Source of the DNA: Gilliamella sp. wkB108
GTDB taxonomy: Bacteria; Pseudomonadota; Gammaproteobacteria; Enterobacterales; Orbaceae
Assembly: GCF_001690195.1 (NCBI RefSeq)
Contig: NZ_LZGM01000049.1
Span: forward strand, 124,001-188,000
Reading direction: 5' to 3'
Length of the DNA stretch: 64,000 nucleotides
Within the stretch, counting starts at the first letter, position 1. Each line of letters opens with the position of its first letter. This document shows positions 1 to 7,840 of the stretch, one piece after another. A program made the translations under genes and the position numbers. The notes beneath the pieces were generated by a model that saw only the letters and a list, made by a program, of their open reading frames with translations, searched no databases and was not told the DNA's origin.

Positions 1-131
1 TGATTGCTTGTAGTGAAAACGCACTACCACAAGTGCAAGCAACCATTGAACGTTCACAAGGAAATCAAGGCTTTATTATCGGTAAAATAGCACGTTCAAA
101 TGTGATTGGTGAAGTTTTAGTTAATAGTTAA
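1..131 (+). CDS. 3' end of probable selenide, water dikinase (SelD)
   Basis: Only the last 42 codons are in the window; the reading frame is open from the left edge (codons from base 3) to a TAA at 129-131. The tail reads LIACSENALPQ...GFIIGKIARSN, the pattern of the C-terminal domain of the AIR-synthase family (SelD, PurM, HypE), which ends in an I-G-x-[IV] motif. SelD makes selenophosphate, the selenium donor for selenocysteine synthesis. selB starts 48 bases downstream on the same strand, which makes SelD the best guess. The fragment alone cannot exclude another member of the family. Confidence 0.5.
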   Translation, partial: IACSENALPQVQATIERSQGNQGFIIGKIARSNVIGEVLVNS

Positions 132-179
132 TTGTTGATGTGGGAATAAAGATCAATAAATGTTGGTAAAGGAGATTGT

Positions 180-1967
180 ATGAATGCAGTTATTGGAACA
201 GCGGGGCATGTTGATCATGGTAAATCATCTTTAATTGAAGCCCTCACTGGCATTCATCCTTCTCATTTACCACAAGAAATTGCTCGCGCCATGACCATAG
301 ATCTTGGTTTTGCCTATTTTACCACTCAAGATCAGCAAAAAATCGGTATTATCGATGTTCCCGGCCATGAGCGTTTTATTCGTAATATGGTCAAAGCTGT
401 ATGGGGGCTAGACTTAGTATTATTTGTGGTTGCAGCTGATGATGGTTGGGCTACCTTATCAACCGAACATCTGCGCGTTATTGCAGCAATGGACATCAAA
501 TCCTGTATTTTAGTTATCACTAAAGCTGATCTCGCCGATGAACAACGCCTTAGAGAAGTTGAAAATGAGGCTTTAGAGCATTTTATAACTGAAATGGATA
601 TGATCCCTGATGTCGTCTCTGTAAGTAGTTATACCGGTAAAGGTATTGACACCTTAAAGCAATTGATTATTGATAAAATTAATCATTTACCAAAAAGAGA
701 AGATTTAGATAATCAAGCTCATCTTTATGTCGATCGTGTTTTCTCAGTCAACGGCATAGGAACAACCGTTACCGGAACCCTGCGAGGTGGAGAAATTAAC
801 GTAGGCGATGTGTTAACGCTATTTCCCGGAGAACATGCAGTAAAAGTTCGTTCCCTACAAAGTTATCATTCCCAACTTAACAATGCCAAACCCTATAGTC
901 GAACAGCTATAGGTTTAAAACAGCTCAACCGAAAGTTAGTTACCAAAGGAAGCTGCCTAGTTGCCAATCCACAAGCTATTACTATCAGTACGGATTGGAT
1001 TGTGCAATTAAACCCCAATTTTAGTAGCTCACTAAAAAAACAAAGTATTGTTGAGGTGGCTTTAGGCACAGCTCATGTATTAGCTAAATGTTATGTTTAC
1101 GCTGAAGGAAAGCTGGCACGACTCCAACTGGTAGAAACTATACCCGCCTTTTGGGGACAGCCATTATTGTTGATTCAACATGGTGGTAGCCATATTATTG
1201 GCGCAGGACGTGTAGTTTGGCTACAAAGCATAGATAGTAAAAAACGCAACCAATTGCAAACTATTCTCACACAGCTTTCAATTAATAGTGCGAATATGCT
1301 TGATGCACAAATTATGTTACAACTGGCTCTCAATGGGTATAGCCAACAAAAAGCAGGTGTAACGCCACCACAAGGAACCCTCAACTTTGGTACTTGGTGG
1401 ATCACACCTGAAACCAAAACTTCACTAAAACAGCAATGTGATAATTACTTAAATAGTGTCGTGCATACCGTTTCAGTGGATGAATTAGCTCGAATAACCG
1501 AATATCCAATTACCTTAATTGAACTGGTTGTACACGAAGCCTGCCAAACTAAACAATGGCAAAAAATTGATGGTAACATCACTACGATAAGTCAGTTACA
1601 AGACAACCAATTACCCGCAAATCAACAGCAACTACTTGACGATATTACACAGGCTGGTGAACAAGGTTATGATTCAGCTAAAACTACCATTGTTGGTGTA
1701 CGCCGTTTATTGCGCACTTTAACTGAAAAACAGCTCATTGTACCTACTGAAAATGATCTGTTTTTTACACAAGAAATCTATCAAAATATTGTTCGCAAAA
1801 TTATGTTGGGTCGTAAATTATCACAACGATTTTCTGTCGCTGATGCACGCGATTGTACCGGATTATCACGCAAGCAACTTATCCCATTACTCAATCGCTT
1901 AGAGCGTGATGGTTGGGTTAAACGGGTTGATAATGAACGAGAAGTAATAAAAGAGTTTTTAGCTTAA
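180..1967 (+). CDS. selB: SelB, selenocysteinyl-tRNA-specific translation elongation factor
   Basis: 595 residues against about 614 in E. coli. SelB is a GTPase that carries Sec-tRNA(Sec) to the ribosome at UGA codons followed by a SECIS hairpin. The G domain is clear: P-loop GHVDHGKS at residues 9-16, switch-II DVPGH at 59-63 and TKAD near residue 120. EF-Tu-like barrels follow, and the last 200 or so residues fit the winged-helix domains that bind SECIS RNA. The ATG at 180 has an AAAGGAG ribosome site about 8 bases upstream. One oddity: the switch-I stretch, usually RG[ML]TIDLG, reads RAMTIDLG and the preceding EEK-type segment is QEIA. The tRNA gene selC lies 4.7 kb downstream, so the decoding machinery is partly clustered. 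Confidence 0.95.
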   Translation: MNAVIGTAGHVDHGKSSLIEALTGIHPSHLPQEIARAMTIDLGFAYFTTQDQQKIGIIDVPGHERFIRNMVKAVWGLDLVLFVVAADDGWATLSTEHLRVIAAMDIKSCILVITKADLADEQRLREVENEALEHFITEMDMIPDVVSVSSYTGKGIDTLKQLIIDKINHLPKREDLDNQAHLYVDRVFSVNGIGTTVTGTLRGGEINVGDVLTLFPGEHAVKVRSLQSYHSQLNNAKPYSRTAIGLKQLNRKLVTKGSCLVANPQAITISTDWIVQLNPNFSSSLKKQSIVEVALGTAHVLAKCYVYAEGKLARLQLVETIPAFWGQPLLLIQHGGSHIIGAGRVVWLQSIDSKKRNQLQTILTQLSINSANMLDAQIMLQLALNGYSQQKAGVTPPQGTLNFGTWWITPETKTSLKQQCDNYLNSVVHTVSVDELARITEYPITLIELVVHEACQTKQWQKIDGNITTISQLQDNQLPANQQQLLDDITQAGEQGYDSAKTTIVGVRRLLRTLTEKQLIVPTENDLFFTQEIYQNIVRKIMLGRKLSQRFSVADARDCTGLSRKQLIPLLNRLERDGWVKRVDNEREVIKEFLA

Positions 1968-1999
1968 AAACTGCATCAAATTAGGATCACCAATATTTA

Positions 2000-2878
2000 T
2001 TACAACATAACACAATTAACAATATCTCGAATAATTTGGGTGAGTTCTTCGTTTGCAGTCGGTTTCCAGATCACCACCATGCATAACATTACACCTTTAT
2101 CGCCAAGCTCAGTTGTTAAACGCCTGACCTCTTTATAAGGCTGCTCAAATAGGTGTGTTGGTAAAAAACTCCATCCTCTTTTCTGATTTAACTGTTCTTT
2201 CAAAAGTTCAATATTAGTAATATGTTGTACTGCATCAGATATTTGAATGATTTTCTTTAAATGATTTGGAACTTCAATCAATGGAATAAGCTGATTAAAA
2301 GAAGCGAGCGTGGATAAAGAGAGAGGCGATTTTGAATTGATAAAAAAATCTTTATGAGCATAGATACCTAGCTCAATCATGCCAATGGCGTACCACTTAA
2401 AATCAGCACTAATAATACGATTGGCTGCCGGATAAATACCAATATCCACAACCTCTTCTAGTAACATTCTCTCAGCTTGACATCGCTCAACATTCAATAA
2501 ATTAAGTTTAATATGGCGTTGTTCAAAATAATCAATTAACTGTTCCATAAACAATAATGGAATAAAACAGTCATAACAAATAGTCAACGTTTGCTTAAGC
2601 CTCGTTGGCATTTGCATGGCTAACTGATCGAACAAATTAGCCTCATGAAGAAATAGACGAGCCTTAGTATAAAGTTGCTGTCCTTCAGTCGTCAGTTTAA
2701 TTGGACGCTTACTTCGATCAAATAATGAATAGCCCAAGTTAATTTCAAGAGAATCGATTAATTCACTCACAGTAGTACGACTTTTTTGCAGTTTTTGTGA
2801 GGCAAAGGAGATGTTTCCTGTTTCGCAAACACAAGCAAAAGCTTCAATTTGCGCTAGAGTAAAATGAACTGTAGACAT
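2000..2878 (-). CDS. LysR-family transcriptional regulator
   Basis: 292 residues. The N-terminus has the LysR winged helix-turn-helix (FTLAQIEAFACVCETGNIS, then a second helix with SRTTVSELIDSLE, residues about 5-65). The rest fits the periplasmic-binding-protein-like effector domain. It is convergent with selB and divergent from the exported serine hydrolase that starts at 3011; the 132-bp gap between them is the likely shared control region, the arrangement typical of LysR regulators and their targets. The effector is unknown. The helix-turn-helix is slightly unusual in having SRTTVS where many family members have xQPAVS. Confidence 0.88.
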   Translation of the reverse strand: MSTVHFTLAQIEAFACVCETGNISFASQKLQKSRTTVSELIDSLEINLGYSLFDRSKRPIKLTTEGQQLYTKARLFLHEANLFDQLAMQMPTRLKQTLTICYDCFIPLLFMEQLIDYFEQRHIKLNLLNVERCQAERMLLEEVVDIGIYPAANRIISADFKWYAIGMIELGIYAHKDFFINSKSPLSLSTLASFNQLIPLIEVPNHLKKIIQISDAVQHITNIELLKEQLNQKRGWSFLPTHLFEQPYKEVRRLTTELGDKGVMLCMVVIWKPTANEELTQIIRDIVNCVML

Positions 2879-3010
2879 GTCAACCTCTCCTACTAATGAC
2901 GGTTTACCCTACAGTAACCGATTTTAACAAAATAGTAATCTTTTTTAGAATAATTTAATAACTCATAAATTGAGTTTAGTTAGTAAAAGAGTATTTAAAG
3001 GAGAGTCACA

Positions 3011-4321
3011 ATGAAAATAAAAGTAGCTTTACTTGCTACCTGTATCGCAATCGCTTTACCAGCAAGTGCAGAAATGGTTGACTACAGCAAACCTATGGTT
3101 AACGCTTGTAATGTTGCCGGATTAACTTGTCCGGATAATGTAGATAAAACAATCCCAGCGGTTAAAGACATGTTGAAATGGGATCAGCAAGACCGTGTAA
3201 TCGGTTTTCGTAATGATTATCGCTCATACACAGGAGATGTCTTTAAAGCAGGTACTGGCAATCCAATTCCACGAGATTTAAAAGATTTATCCGATGTTAG
3301 CTATGATTATCAAAACCACACTTACAACCTTAATGACTATCTGAAACGTAATGATGTCGTGGGTATGCTGATTATTAAAAATGGTAAGGTTGTGTGGGAG
3401 TATTTAGGCAAAGGGAATGATAAAACTACACTCTGGACATCTCGTTCAGTGGGCAAATCAGTTGTTTCAACACTAGTTGGTATCGCTTTAAAAGAGGGTA
3501 AAATTAAGTCATTAGATGATTTAGTGGTTAAATACAACCCTGATGTTAAAGGTACTGTATGGGAAAAGGTCACAATTAAACAGTTATTACAGCATACTTC
3601 GGGTGTTGAATGGGGTGAAGATTACACCCAACCTAAATCAGACTTTGACCAATTGACACAATGTGAAGCACAAAAAGCAACCTACAATTGTGTCAATAAA
3701 CTGGTTAAATCACCTACGCGTAAAGCCTATGCTAAACCGGGCGAAGCTTGGGCTTATTCATCCGGTGGTGCATGGTTACTTGGTGATACCTTAGAAAAAG
3801 CAACTGGTGTCTCAACCGCAACTTATTTACAAGAAAAAATTTGGCAACCTTATGCAATGGTAAGAGACGGTGTCTGGCATAGCTATGTGCTAGGAAAACA
3901 TGATACCGGCGCTCATGGCTTTAATGCAACGCTGGAAGATTGGGGTAAATTCGGTCTATTTATAGCCAATAACGGCGTATTACCGAATGGAACCCAAATA
4001 TTACCTGATAATTGGGTGAAAGAAGCAAGAACATGGAATCAAGCTAAAAACTCTGTCACCGCTAAACATCCTGAAGGTAGTTATGGCTATGAGTGGTGGA
4101 ATAATAGTATTCCAGATAGTTATCAAGGAAAATATACCAACAAATTAAAATCCACTGATACACAATGGGCATTAGGTATTTTTGGGCAAATTATCATGGT
4201 AAATCAGCCAGAAAATCTTGTTATTGTTCAATGGTCAACTTGGCCCGAAGCGGAACCATCTTTTGATGCTCAACCGCTTGAAGCGGCATTAATGTTTAAT
4301 GCCATTGCCGATAAATTATAG
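3011..4321 (+). CDS. Exported serine hydrolase of the beta-lactamase (class C / 6-aminohexanoate hydrolase) fold
   Basis: 436 residues with a classical signal peptide (charged MKIK, hydrophobic core, ASA cleavage near residue 20), so the product is expected in the periplasm. Active-site motifs of the serine beta-lactamase / penicillin-binding fold are present: S-x-x-K as SVGK at 146-149 and Y-S-S at 249-251. The segment GFNATLEDWGKFGLF and the C-terminal layout resemble family proteins annotated as 6-aminohexanoate-dimer hydrolases or esterases rather than AmpC. A clean GGAG ribosome site lies before the ATG. The divergent LysR gene recalls ampR-ampC, but sequence alone does not show beta-lactam hydrolysis; an esterase or amidase is at least as likely. 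Confidence 0.85.
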   Translation: MKIKVALLATCIAIALPASAEMVDYSKPMVNACNVAGLTCPDNVDKTIPAVKDMLKWDQQDRVIGFRNDYRSYTGDVFKAGTGNPIPRDLKDLSDVSYDYQNHTYNLNDYLKRNDVVGMLIIKNGKVVWEYLGKGNDKTTLWTSRSVGKSVVSTLVGIALKEGKIKSLDDLVVKYNPDVKGTVWEKVTIKQLLQHTSGVEWGEDYTQPKSDFDQLTQCEAQKATYNCVNKLVKSPTRKAYAKPGEAWAYSSGGAWLLGDTLEKATGVSTATYLQEKIWQPYAMVRDGVWHSYVLGKHDTGAHGFNATLEDWGKFGLFIANNGVLPNGTQILPDNWVKEARTWNQAKNSVTAKHPEGSYGYEWWNNSIPDSYQGKYTNKLKSTDTQWALGIFGQIIMVNQPENLVIVQWSTWPEAEPSFDAQPLEAALMFNAIADKL

Positions 4322-4391
4322 TTAAGCTAAAAGCTGTTGGTGTGATCTGATAACCGGATTATATGCTTTCAATAAATAAAAACCTTTCTCG

Positions 4392-4424
4392 AAACTTTCT
4401 ACTTAATTATTAAGTAGAGAGTTT
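4392..4424 (+). terminator. Hairpin downstream of the serine hydrolase gene
   Basis: A 15-base stem with a single T-G wobble (arms beginning AAACTTTCTACTTAA) and a TTA loop lies 70 bases after the stop codon. The right arm ends in TTT, so it can act as a weak intrinsic terminator. Confidence 0.6.
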
Positions 4425-5076
4425 CTAACCAACTTATCACCCTCATTAATACGCCTTTTATGCCGATTTTATCTTAATTACCCTATGGATAAATATAAAC
4501 ATTTTGGATAATGTGCAGAAACTCTACAAAATTTATGTCACTTATTAGCAAGCGCTATCATGGAGATATTCACACTAATAACTCAAATTAAAATCGTTAG
4601 TCTTAGCACATTGTGGATATCGAATTGATTCCTTTTAATATATCAGTATCGAAACAGAAAGTCGGCGTTATTAAGATAACTAATTGATTAATAGAGCTTA
4701 ATAGGATTTAATAGACGGGAAGTTTAATTGGTATGGCGGAAGAGGCAGAGAAAACGAAAATTCCCAACCAACTTCAACTTATTTATTTTATGCAAATTAT
4801 TCATAATTCGCCTTATCTATAAATCTCTGTTCTACCTTTAGGTCTACCTTTTGAAAATGAATTGTTTTGAACTGGTATGGATTAAAGTAATAGGATGTTC
4901 AAGCAAAATCAACCTGAGTTCTGAGTGTCACAAATTATTTATTTGCTGACTATTTTAGCTTCTTTTTTGGTGGAATTAGTTGCCTTGTCATGGAGCATCA
5001 TCCTTGATGGTTTATTATACCGCTACGAATGCCTACAAGAAAAGTATACCGTTGCAACTATGACAAAGTTAAAATA
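4425..5076. other. Gene-free stretch, outer flank and left part of the selC island
   Basis: No credible coding region on either strand. The only recognised element is the 16-bp copy of the selC 3' end at 4733-4748. The DNA to its right, up to the toxin-antitoxin pair, looks like decayed island DNA with stop codons in all frames. Confidence 0.5.
4733..4748 (+). repeat. Distal att site: direct repeat of the selC 3' end
   Basis: The 16 bases ATGGCGGAAGAGGCAG are identical and in the same orientation to 6679-6694, the last bases of the selenocysteine tRNA gene. Tyrosine integrases that target tRNA genes leave such a duplicate of the 3' end at the far side of the inserted element. Together the repeats bracket 1.95 kb containing the integrase remnant and parDE. 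Confidence 0.75.
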
Positions 5077-5102
5077 ATAACACCCATTACTGAGCGTTAT
5101 TA
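5077..5102 (-). terminator. Terminator of the parDE operon
   Basis: On the minus strand AATAACGCTCA pairs with TGGGTGTTATT through two G-U wobbles. On the plus strand the same positions would be A-C mismatches, so the structure is favoured in minus-strand RNA. It is followed by the T-rich ATTTTAAC and starts 3 bases after the toxin stop codon. Confidence 0.6.
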
Positions 5103-5104
5103 TA

Positions 5105-5419
5105 TTAAGATTCAAACATCCATGATGGAATTTGTCGACTACTATGCAAAACACGGTAGATATGAATGTATTCGGCTTTCTCAATGTAAAAAATAATATA
5201 AGGAAAATCTGTGAGCGCCCAAGTTTTTAAATTGGGTATATTTAACTCATAGGCAAAGCGGTTTGAGCCAATAGCTGGATGGTCACTGATATTACCGTAT
5301 GATTTCATGAGTTCATGATAAAACTTGTTACCTAATACTTTAGATTTTTCCCTATAATAATCGATAGCCTGTTCAACATCTTGTTCGGCTTTTATTTGAT
5401 AGATAAGCGTTTTTGCCAT
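5105..5419 (-). CDS. parE: ParE/RelE-family toxin
   Basis: 104 residues, the usual size of the family. It shows the ParE/RelE toxin pattern: an N-terminal basic strand, a helical hairpin (AEQDVEQAIDYYREKS), then NRFAYELNIPNLKTWAL and a terminal HIYRVLHSSR strand. Known members inhibit gyrase (ParE) or cleave mRNA (RelE); sequence favours the ParE side because the partner is ParD-like. It starts 8 bases after the antitoxin stop, so translation is probably coupled, and it lies inside the selC-integrated remnant, where it may have acted as a maintenance module. Confidence 0.82.
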   Translation of the reverse strand: MAKTLIYQIKAEQDVEQAIDYYREKSKVLGNKFYHELMKSYGNISDHPAIGSNRFAYELNIPNLKTWALTDFPYIIFYIEKAEYIHIYRVLHSSRQIPSWMFES

Positions 5420-5427
5420 TATCTAGC

Positions 5428-5655
5428 CTATTCTTCTATTCTGCGTTTTAATGAAGCAAAATAGTCTTCATCAATGACTGAACCTGTTGGTGAATTGATC
5501 CCTTCCATAATTAAATCTCTCAATTTTTCACGCTCAAGATCTTTACGGATGAGTTCTTTTACATATTCACTATGAGTACTATAAAGGCCTTTTTTAACTT
5601 TTTGCTCAACGTGAACACGTAGTGATTCAGGTATTGAAATATTCATTGTACTCAT
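5428..5655 (-). CDS. parD: ParD-family antitoxin
   Basis: 75 residues from the start chosen here. The N-terminus MSTMNISIPESLRVHVEQKV is the ribbon-helix-helix DNA-binding segment of ParD/CopG proteins; the charged C-terminal half, ending in FASLKRRIEE, is the toxin-binding tail. A longer frame opens at 5694, but the ATG at 5655 has an AGAGAGG ribosome site 8 bases upstream, and the longer start would place coding sequence over the palindrome at 5678-5694. It neutralises ParE and, by analogy with the family, represses its own operon. Confidence 0.82.
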   Translation of the reverse strand: MSTMNISIPESLRVHVEQKVKKGLYSTHSEYVKELIRKDLEREKLRDLIMEGINSPTGSVIDEDYFASLKRRIEE

Positions 5656-5677
5656 TTTAGATACCTCTCTAATGATT

Positions 5678-5710
5678 TTGGCAAAAATTGCCAATCATGA
5701 TTAAAATCAT
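5678..5710 (-). promoter_or_regulatory. Palindromic operator candidates upstream of parDE
   Basis: Two inverted repeats lie side by side just upstream of the parD start: TTGGCAA-AAA-TTGCCAA (5678-5694, perfect 7-bp arms) and ATGATT-AA-AATCAT (5697-5710, perfect 6-bp arms). Ribbon-helix-helix antitoxins bind such palindromes to autoregulate. Binding here is inferred. Confidence 0.55.
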
Positions 5711-5758
5711 AATATATTTTGAATATAAAAACTATTTATTTATGGCTTATAAATAAAA

Positions 5759-6296
5759 GCAGAATATGATGCGAATTATATAGATGCCCATAAATCTGGT
5801 TGGAATAACAAAAACATGCAAAAAAGTGGCAATCTACACTCAGTCATTATGCTTTAACTATTATTGAAAAATTAACTGTATTAAGCATGGATACAAAATT
5901 AGTTTCATAACTATTATGAACACATTTGGTATACCAAAACTGAAACAGCTAGCCGTTCATGTGGTCGTATTGAAGCAATAACATTAATAAAAAATATTTC
6001 CCAATTATCCAATAGTAAATATATTTACTCGGTTCCACGTAATAAACAATTATCTAATATGTCATCAACAGGCACACTAAGATGTATGAATTTTGTTCAT
6101 ATTACTCAACATGGTTTCCGTTCATCTTTCGAGATTGAACAGGAGAAACGACTCATTACTTAAGAGAGATAATAGATCATGCGTTAGCACATCAGTTAGC
6201 TGTTAAAACTGATTCTGCTTACCAACGCGGTGATTTACTTGAAAAACGTTCAAACCTGATGGCTGATTGGCTGCAATTTTGCAAAGGTAGTTGATA
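5759..6296 (+). pseudogene. P4-type tyrosine integrase remnant
   Basis: Several frames must be joined to read it. In order: AEYDANYIDAHKSGWNNKN (from 5759), after a frameshift KWQSTLSHYALTIIEKLT, then WYTKTETASRSCGRIEAIT near 5950, SNMSSTGTLRCM near 6055, TQHGFRSSFEIEQEK near 6110-6150, and DHALAHQLAVK...AYQRGDLLEKRSNLMADWLQFCKGS up to the TGA at about 6294. These match the core-binding and catalytic parts of P4/DUF4102 integrases, including the H-G-F-R box and the conserved tail. The catalytic Arg region between about 5990 and 6050 is largely lost and the N-terminal domain is missing, so the protein is dead. Its position next to selC, pointing at the tRNA 3' end, is the normal one for this class. 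Confidence 0.85.
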
Positions 6297-6678
6297 TGCC
6301 AATACGATTGATATTTTTGCTCAATAATCGAGTACTATTTATTTCACTTAAACTTGGGGATTGTTACCTAATGTTATCTTAATTTGATTTACTCTAGGTA
6401 AGAATGAATTTGTTGATATTATCAATATAACATAATGTTATGGAATAAAAGTCATTAGGAGTATAAGCCCATGTGAAGAAATAATACTAGACTAACGTCC
6501 AATTAAAAGAAAAAATTGAGCTAAGTTCAATGTTGATTCAGAAAAACCTACTGCATACAAATTAGACAATTACTATAGCCATTTGATAATCATTAATAAT
6601 TTCAAAATGAGTAAAAAGATGGATAGAGGCTTAATGTTATTAAAAACTTCATATTTTCAAATAGGTTAAATTGAAAAA
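6297..6678. other. Gene-free stretch between integrase remnant and selC
   Basis: No supported gene. The stretch is AT-rich with stop codons in every frame and probably holds island DNA between the integrase end and the attachment core. Confidence 0.4.
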
Positions 6679-6694
6679 ATGGCGGAAGAGGCAG
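6679..6694 (+). repeat. Proximal att site at the 3' end of selC
   Basis: ATGGCGGAAGAGGCAG covers the tRNA 3' terminus (CCA on the minus strand at 6680-6682) and is identical to 4733-4748. It marks the tRNA-side junction of the decayed element. Confidence 0.75.
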
Positions 6695-6770
6695 GAATCG
6701 AACCTACCCCAGCCGATAGGCTGACAACGGTTTTGAAGACCGCGAAGACCACCAGATCTCATCAACTTCC
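6680..6770 (-). tRNA. selC: tRNA-Sec (anticodon TCA), selenocysteine tRNA
   Basis: Read on the minus strand the gene is 91 bases and ends in an encoded CCA. The anticodon loop CTTCAAA holds TCA between CGGT/ACCG stems. The D arm is extended (AGATC-TGGT-GGTCT plus a wobble pair), the variable arm is long (CAGCC-TATC-GGCTG) and the T arm is GTAGG-TTCGATT-CCTGC; these are the marks of bacterial tRNA-Sec. The oddity is the acceptor stem: GGAAGTTG faces CCTCTTCC, so pairs 6 and 7 are T-T and T-C mismatches in what should be an 8-bp helix. The 3' half is the stretch shared with the distal att site. Function with SelB is likely but the weakened stem deserves a check. Confidence 0.92.
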
Positions 6771-6877
6771 ATAACAATAAGTTCATTAATAATAACATAG
6801 ACTAGCCCAAGATTGTCAATTGAATTAACGAATGAGTCTTAGCTAGTTTTTTGGGATATAAATTATATCGTGAGAAG

Positions 6878-7654
6878 CTATTTCTCAGCACAAATCATAA
6901 ACATTGGGGTGGAGTGATAATTAAGTAATTCATCTTTATCCCACACTTGTTTTGAGATATCTGTCTCAAGATAAATCTTACTAAATCCTAAATCAATTAA
7001 GGTTTGCATATCCCATTGTGGTCTTAATACCTGACTTAATGGTAACAATTTAGCAATCCGTTCCATTTCTGTCGTATCTGTTTGTAAATAATGGTCTACA
7101 ATACCTTGGCTAAGCGCATTATGACGATCCGCCTGATAGGCTAAATAACGATGATGATCATATAAAAAAAGATACCAATTAGCATCAAAGTTTAATAATC
7201 TTCCCCCTTTATTTAACACTCTTAACCATTCTTTGTAACCATTTAATGGTTTCTCCAAACCCCAAGTTACATTTCGCATGACCACTAAATCAAAGCTATC
7301 ATCAGCAAAAGGAAGTGAATGAACATCAGATAAAACAAAGTCGATTTTTACTTGATAATTATCCGCATTTTTTTCAGCTTGATCTAACATTGCCTGAGTT
7401 ACATCTACCGCTGTTACATCATGACCAGCTAATGCTAAAGTAATCGCCATAAAACCCGGCCCGGTTCCCAAATCTAATATTTTTAAAACCTCTTTTTTGG
7501 GGGCATGTGACAAAATCAGTTTTTGCCAAATAGACCTTTTTTGCGTGGCAAGTTCATCCTGATTGGTTTGACTGTAACCTTTTGCTCGTTTACTCCAATA
7601 AGCTACAATAGCTAATACTAGATCTTCGTTTTGATGATTATCTATTATTGGCAC
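6878..7654 (-). CDS. Class I SAM-dependent methyltransferase
   Basis: 258 residues. Motif I of the Rossmann methyltransferase fold is clear (VLKILDLGTGPGFMAI near residues 57-72), followed by the acidic residue of motif II (VTAVDVT) and the motif-IV region DVHSLPFADDSFDLVVMRN, as in the Methyltransf_11/25 families. The substrate cannot be read from sequence; relatives act on small molecules or quinone precursors. It stands alone between selC and the repeat array, with no operon partner. Confidence 0.85.
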   Translation of the reverse strand: MPIIDNHQNEDLVLAIVAYWSKRAKGYSQTNQDELATQKRSIWQKLILSHAPKKEVLKILDLGTGPGFMAITLALAGHDVTAVDVTQAMLDQAEKNADNYQVKIDFVLSDVHSLPFADDSFDLVVMRNVTWGLEKPLNGYKEWLRVLNKGGRLLNFDANWYLFLYDHHRYLAYQADRHNALSQGIVDHYLQTDTTEMERIAKLLPLSQVLRPQWDMQTLIDLGFSKIYLETDISKQVWDKDELLNYHSTPMFMICAEK

Positions 7655-7840
7655 TCACTTTCTCCCCATATTTTTTATTTATAATTATCAAGATGATTGA
7701 TCGGTTTTATTTACACCTGATTTTGTCGATGAATACAACTGACATTTTTTATCCACAAAATAAAACGTCATTATAACATTAGCTTACATGAACGTGATAT
7801 TAAGCTGTTAAGTGAAAAAATAAATAACCGTTTAATATGA

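Noticed and set aside
5656-5694. Longer parD start (MAIFAKIIREVSK)
   Set aside because: The extension overlaps a perfect palindrome and lacks a ribosome site; the internal ATG at 5655 has AGAGAGG at the right distance.
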